A stretch of DNA of 16,159 nucleotides from Clostridia bacterium (lineage in GTDB: Bacteria; Bacillota; Clostridia; Christensenellales; CAG-314), in contig JAFQWS010000061.1 of NCBI GenBank assembly GCA_017407305.1, positions 1 through 16,159 of the forward strand, in the 5' to 3' direction. Positions within the stretch are counted from its first letter, which is position 1. Every line of letters starts with the position of its first letter. Positions 13,804-16,159 of this stretch are shown piece after piece. Made by a program: the position numbers and the translations under genes. A model generated the notes under the pieces. It was not told the DNA's origin. It saw only the letters and a list, made by a program, of their open reading frames with translations, and did no database searches.

Positions 13804-13832
13804 AATTATTTCCAATTTGTATTTTGTTAAAC
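13804..13832 (-). promoter_or_regulatory. Sigma-F-like (forespore) promoter before the spoIIQ-like gene
   Basis: On the minus strand, GTTTA (13832-13828), 14 bases, then GGAAATAATT (13813-13804). The -10 element fits the sigma-F consensus GGNRAWAMTW at every position, and the -35 element fits GYWTA. The spacer is one to two bases shorter than the usual 15-16. The +1 would fall just upstream of the SD. Confidence 0.5.
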
Positions 13833-13838
13833 ATACTT

Positions 13839-14231
13839 TTAATAACTGCCCACAATCAAGGGACTGCCCACCTTGGTACAATCTTTGCTTATTTGCAAAT
13901 TGATGTATCTTCCTTCAAGGTAAACTCCACCTTCTATATAAGGGGAAAAACAGTAGTATCCAAATTGGTCAGAAAACACAACTTTTGCTTTGAATTGATG
14001 CAAAAGACTGTCCAAGTCGCCACAAACGTTCAAAGTCACGCCCACCAATGTGCCTTGTTGCACGTCGGAACAAATCAACTGACCGTCTTCTATTGACCAA
14101 ACTTCTTTGGGACAATTGACCTTTAATAAAGAGTGCTTTTGACAAAACGTGCATACCAAAATAAAGGCACACAACACCAACAAAATTTTTGAAACAACTC
14201 TTTTTGAATTGTGACACCAAATTGCAAACAT
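13839..14231 (-). CDS. Small membrane-anchored or secreted protein, possibly YwmB-related
   Basis: The product is 130 residues. A hydrophobic segment (about 14-30) after Lys10-Arg11 acts as a signal or anchor; the remainder (31-130) is presumably extracytoplasmic. The C-terminal pattern FSPYI..G....GRYINLQIS...K.GSPLIVGSY resembles, from memory, the C-terminal end of YwmB-type proteins. These are encoded near spoIID and spoIIQ in Bacillus, which fits the spoIIQ-like neighbour 53 bases downstream. The similarity is short and the protein is about half the length of YwmB, so this is weak. The ATG at 14231 directly follows the U tract of the prs terminator. Its only SD candidate, GGGAG at 14245-14241, is inside the 3' arm of that hairpin. 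A later TTG start is possible but would shorten the anchor. Confidence 0.65.
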   Translation of the reverse strand: MFAIWCHNSKRVVSKILLVLCAFILVCTFCQKHSLLKVNCPKEVWSIEDGQLICSDVQQGTLVGVTLNVCGDLDSLLHQFKAKVVFSDQFGYYCFSPYIEGGVYLEGRYINLQISKDCTKVGSPLIVGSY

Positions 14232-14264
14232 AAAAAAACACTCCCGAGATATTCGAGAGTGTTG
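14232..14264 (-). terminator. Terminator of prs that contains the SD of the next gene
   Basis: Minus-strand arms 14263-14253 and 14247-14237 form an 11-bp stem with one U-G pair and a 5-base loop, followed by seven T (14238-14232). The 3' arm contains GGGAG, nine bases before the ATG at 14231. Confidence 0.85.
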
Positions 14265-14280
14265 ACAACATTTAAAGATT

Positions 14281-15231
14281 TTATTCAAACAATTTGGAAA
14301 CAGGTTTGTCTGTGTAAATTCTGTCGATAACTTCTGCAAAAGAATCGGCAATGGAAACAACTTCCAATTTGTCAAAGTGTTTTTCTTTGGGAATTTCAAT
14401 TGTGTCAAGGGCAACAACCTTTGTGATTGCACTCTTTTGCAATCTTTCAATGGCAGGGCCAGAGAAAACTGCGTGTGAACAGCAAACAATAACTTCTTTT
14501 GCGCCGTTGTCAATAAGTGCTTGTGCGCCTTGGGTGATTGTTCCACCTGTGTCAATCATGTCGTCCATCATCAAGCAAACTTTGCCTTCAACGTTGCCAA
14601 TGATGTTCATAACTTCCATAACGTTTGCTTTGGGGCGACGTTTGTCAATGATGCTCAAAGGTGCGTTGATTTTTGTTGCCAAACTTCTGGAACGTGCAAC
14701 GGAACCAATGTCGGGGGAGACAACCATTGTGTCTTCGCCAAGAAGGTTGTGTTTTTGGAAATATTCTACAAAGGTGGGCATACCTTTGAGATTGTCAACG
14801 GGGATGTCAAAGAAACCTTGAAGTTGACCACAGTGCAAATCCATTGTAACAACACGGTCAACACCGGCTTTTGTCAAAATGTCGGCAACGAGTTTTGCAG
14901 AGATGGGATCTCTTGCACGTGCCTTTCTGTCTTGACGAGCATAACCAAAGTAGGGAATAATTGCGTTGATTGTGCGTGCAGATGCTCTTCTCATTGCGTC
15001 TGTGATGATCAACAATTCCATAAGGTTGTCGTTGACAGGTGCCGACGTGGATTGGATGATGAAACATTCACAACCACGAACTGTTTCTGCAATATTGACG
15101 TTGATTTCACCGTCGGAAAACTTGCCCACTTCCATGTTGCCCAAAGGCAAACCAAGTTTGTCGCAAATTTTTTGTGCTAATTGTTTTGATGCGTTTCCTG
15201 CGAAAATTTTAATTGCGCCGTGACCAGCCAT
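14281..15231 (-). CDS. prs: Ribose-phosphate pyrophosphokinase (Prs)
   Basis: The product is 316 residues, the standard class I length. It makes phosphoribosyl pyrophosphate from ribose 5-phosphate and ATP for purine, pyrimidine, His, Trp and NAD synthesis. Visible motifs are the FSDGE loop (38-42), the RQDRKARARDPISAKL flexible catalytic and ATP segment (about 99-114), the DLHCGQ segment with His133, and the PRPP-binding loop DDMIDTGGT (223-231). The ATG at 15231 has GGAGG seven bases upstream. It is a monocistronic housekeeping gene with a near-consensus promoter and a terminator directly after the stop codon. Confidence 0.97.
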   Translation of the reverse strand: MAGHGAIKIFAGNASKQLAQKICDKLGLPLGNMEVGKFSDGEINVNIAETVRGCECFIIQSTSAPVNDNLMELLIITDAMRRASARTINAIIPYFGYARQDRKARARDPISAKLVADILTKAGVDRVVTMDLHCGQLQGFFDIPVDNLKGMPTFVEYFQKHNLLGEDTMVVSPDIGSVARSRSLATKINAPLSIIDKRRPKANVMEVMNIIGNVEGKVCLMMDDMIDTGGTITQGAQALIDNGAKEVIVCCSHAVFSGPAIERLQKSAITKVVALDTIEIPKEKHFDKLEVVSIADSFAEVIDRIYTDKPVSKLFE

Positions 15232-15274
15232 TTCTTTTCCTCCGTTGTTCTTTTGTTTTGTTTTTGCTGATTTA

Positions 15275-15303
15275 ATAATAAATTAAAAAGCCCGTCGTGT
15301 CAA
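15275..15303 (-). promoter_or_regulatory. Sigma-A promoter for prs
   Basis: On the minus strand, TTGACA (15303-15298), 17 bases and TATTAT (15280-15275). The SD GGAGG is close to the ATG at 15231, giving a leader of about 37 bases. Confidence 0.85.
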
Positions 15304-15349
15304 CAAAAAACACTTTTAAAGACACAACAAGCATTTTGTTTGTTTTGTG

Positions 15350-15787
15350 TTAGCCAACCACCAAATTTACGTCGGCTGAAACGTCTGCGTAAACTTTGAT
15401 TTTGACAACGTATTGTCCGCTTTGTTTGATGGCGTCTTTTAACACCACTTGTCTTTTGTCAATGGGAAAACCCAAAGCAACAAGCCCTTCGGCAATTTCT
15501 TTTGTGGTGATGCTTCCAAATGCCTTTCCATTTGCACCACGTTGCAAATTGACCATGACCGTCTTTCCTTTGAGTTGACTTGCCAAATCTTTTGCTTTTT
15601 GCAATTCTTCTGCCTTGTGGCGCATTGCTGCTGCATTGGAAATGTTGACGCTGTTGATGACGTCGGTGGTTGCTTTTTTTGCCAAACCCTTTTTGATGAG
15701 AAAATTGATTGCATATCCGTCGGAAACGTCCACCAATTCGCCCTTTTTGCCCGAACCTTTTACGTCTTGTAACAATAAAACCTTCAT
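15350..15787 (-). CDS. rplI: 50S ribosomal protein L9
   Basis: The product is 145 residues (usual about 148). It is a structural protein of the large subunit that binds 23S rRNA near the L1 stalk and helps maintain reading frame. The N-terminal domain starts MKVLLLQDVKGSGKKGELVDVSDGYA with the later N-F-L-I signature. It is joined by a long Lys/Glu/Ala-rich helix (about 50-75) to the C-terminal domain (LFGSIT-like AFGSITTKEIAEGL, then an IDKRQV segment). The ATG at 15787 has GGAG seven bases upstream. In many Firmicutes rplI sits with dnaB/dnaC or rpsF-ssb-rpsR; here it stands alone between rplL and prs with its own promoter. No clear terminator follows it; a weak hairpin there coincides with the prs -35 box. 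Confidence 0.96.
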   Translation of the reverse strand: MKVLLLQDVKGSGKKGELVDVSDGYAINFLIKKGLAKKATTDVINSVNISNAAAMRHKAEELQKAKDLASQLKGKTVMVNLQRGANGKAFGSITTKEIAEGLVALGFPIDKRQVVLKDAIKQSGQYVVKIKVYADVSADVNLVVG

Positions 15788-15807
15788 ATTGTTTCTCCTT
15801 TTGTATT

Positions 15808-15836
15808 ATTTTATTGCAAACAAGTTGGTTTGTCAA
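15808..15836 (-). promoter_or_regulatory. Sigma-A promoter for rplI
   Basis: On the minus strand, TTGACA (15836-15831), 17 bases and TAAAAT (15813-15808). The spacer contains CTTGTTTGC (15824-15816), the same element as at the udk and oxidoreductase promoters. Confidence 0.82.
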
Positions 15837-15850
15837 TACCCATACAAAGC

Positions 15851-15879
15851 AAAAAGCCACAAGAAAAATCTTGTGGCTT
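15851..15879 (-). terminator. Intrinsic terminator after rplL
   Basis: AAGCCACAAGA (15854-15864), loop AAAA, then its complement at 15869-15879: an 11-bp stem with a short U tract on the minus strand. It ends the rplL operon before the rplI promoter. Confidence 0.85.
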
Positions 15880-15902
15880 CAAATTTGAAATTTTTAAAAT
15901 TC

Positions 15903-16159
15903 TTATTTGAGTTCTGCGTCTGCGCCAGCATCTTTGAGTTTTTTGACCATTTCTTCTGCTGCGTCTTTGGGCAATGCTTCTTTGATTGTTTGAGGTGCGC
16001 CTTCGACCATGTTCTTTGCTTCGACAAGGCCCAAACCTGTGATTTCACGAAGTGCTTTGATAACTGCGATTTTCTTGGATGCATCGAAGCCTTTCAAAAC
16101 AACGTCAAATTCTGTCTTTTCTTCGACGGGTGCTGCTGCTGCAACTGCGCCACCTGCTA
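15903..16159 (-). CDS. rplL: 50S ribosomal protein L7/L12, C-terminal part (truncated by window edge)
   Basis: The last 84 residues are present; the N-terminal dimerisation domain lies beyond the window. L7/L12 forms the flexible stalk that recruits translation GTPases. The Ala-rich hinge (AGGAVAAAAP) is followed by the complete C-terminal domain. It starts EKTEFDVVL, continues with KKIAVIKALREITGLGLVEAKNMVE (key surface residues K, R, G, L, E, A, K) and ends in DAGADAELK. The stop is TAA at 15905-15903. It is normally the last gene of the rplJ-rplL unit, which agrees with the terminator directly downstream. Confidence 0.96.
   Translation of the reverse strand, partial: AGGAVAAAAPVEEKTEFDVVLKGFDASKKIAVIKALREITGLGLVEAKNMVEGAPQTIKEALPKDAAEEMVKKLKDAGADAELK

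Noticed and set aside
15298..15340. A weak inverted repeat (GTTGTGTC...GACACGAC) downstream of rplI as a terminator
   Set aside because: The loop is about 19 bases, no U tract follows, and the right arm is simply the TTGACA -35 box of prs.

Overview
The window reads as chromosomal DNA from a low-to-moderate-GC, endospore-forming Firmicute of the class Clostridia. The evidence is the sporulation genes spoIIR, a sipL-type DUF3794+LysM gene and a spoIIQ-like gene, together with veg, purine-rich Shine-Dalgarno (SD) sites and near-consensus sigma-A promoters. I cannot place it below class; an uncultured gut clostridial lineage is a guess. I see no tRNA, rRNA, CRISPR array, transposase, integrase or plasmid gene. 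No intergenic gap exceeds 300 bases.

Layout. Positions 1-3464, all on the minus strand and read from high to low coordinates, hold veg, sipL-like, ispE, spoIIR and the 5' end of a sleB-like gene. As I recall, C. difficile has sleB, spoIIR and sipL in the same close neighbourhood. Positions 3539-4000 hold a small zinc-ribbon protein with an extremely acidic tail. Positions 4099-5422 hold a two-gene unit, uridine kinase then a GNAT acetyltransferase. Back-to-back with it, on the plus strand, is a cyclodeaminase/cyclohydrolase-family gene (5539-6120). It converges on a FAD-dependent oxidoreductase (6176-7564) across a bidirectional terminator. A PlsC-type acyltransferase (7652-8482) follows. Divergent from it is the largest gene, a 1027-residue collagen-repeat, phage-tail-fibre-like protein (8622-11705, plus strand) that stands alone. 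It converges on a lipoprotein gene (11813-12964). Next, on the minus strand, come a spoIIQ-like LytM peptidase (13111-13785), a small membrane-anchored protein faintly like YwmB (13839-14231), prs, rplI and the 3' end of rplL.

How the genes fit together. Two sporulation modules (sleB/spoIIR/sipL and spoIIQ with its neighbour) are interleaved with housekeeping genes for isoprenoid, nucleotide, folate and phospholipid metabolism and translation. The regulatory layout is very readable. Ten good promoters can be placed by eye, plus one sigma-F-like promoter before the spoIIQ-like gene. Seven intrinsic terminators are visible, two of which abut or overlap the ribosome-binding site of the next gene.

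No clearly undescribed multi-gene system is present. The best leads are the orphan collagen/tail-fibre protein with no export signal, the acidic zinc-ribbon protein, a probable leaderless ispE transcript, a 9-base element repeated beside three -10 boxes, and a terminator hairpin that contains the next gene's ribosome-binding site.
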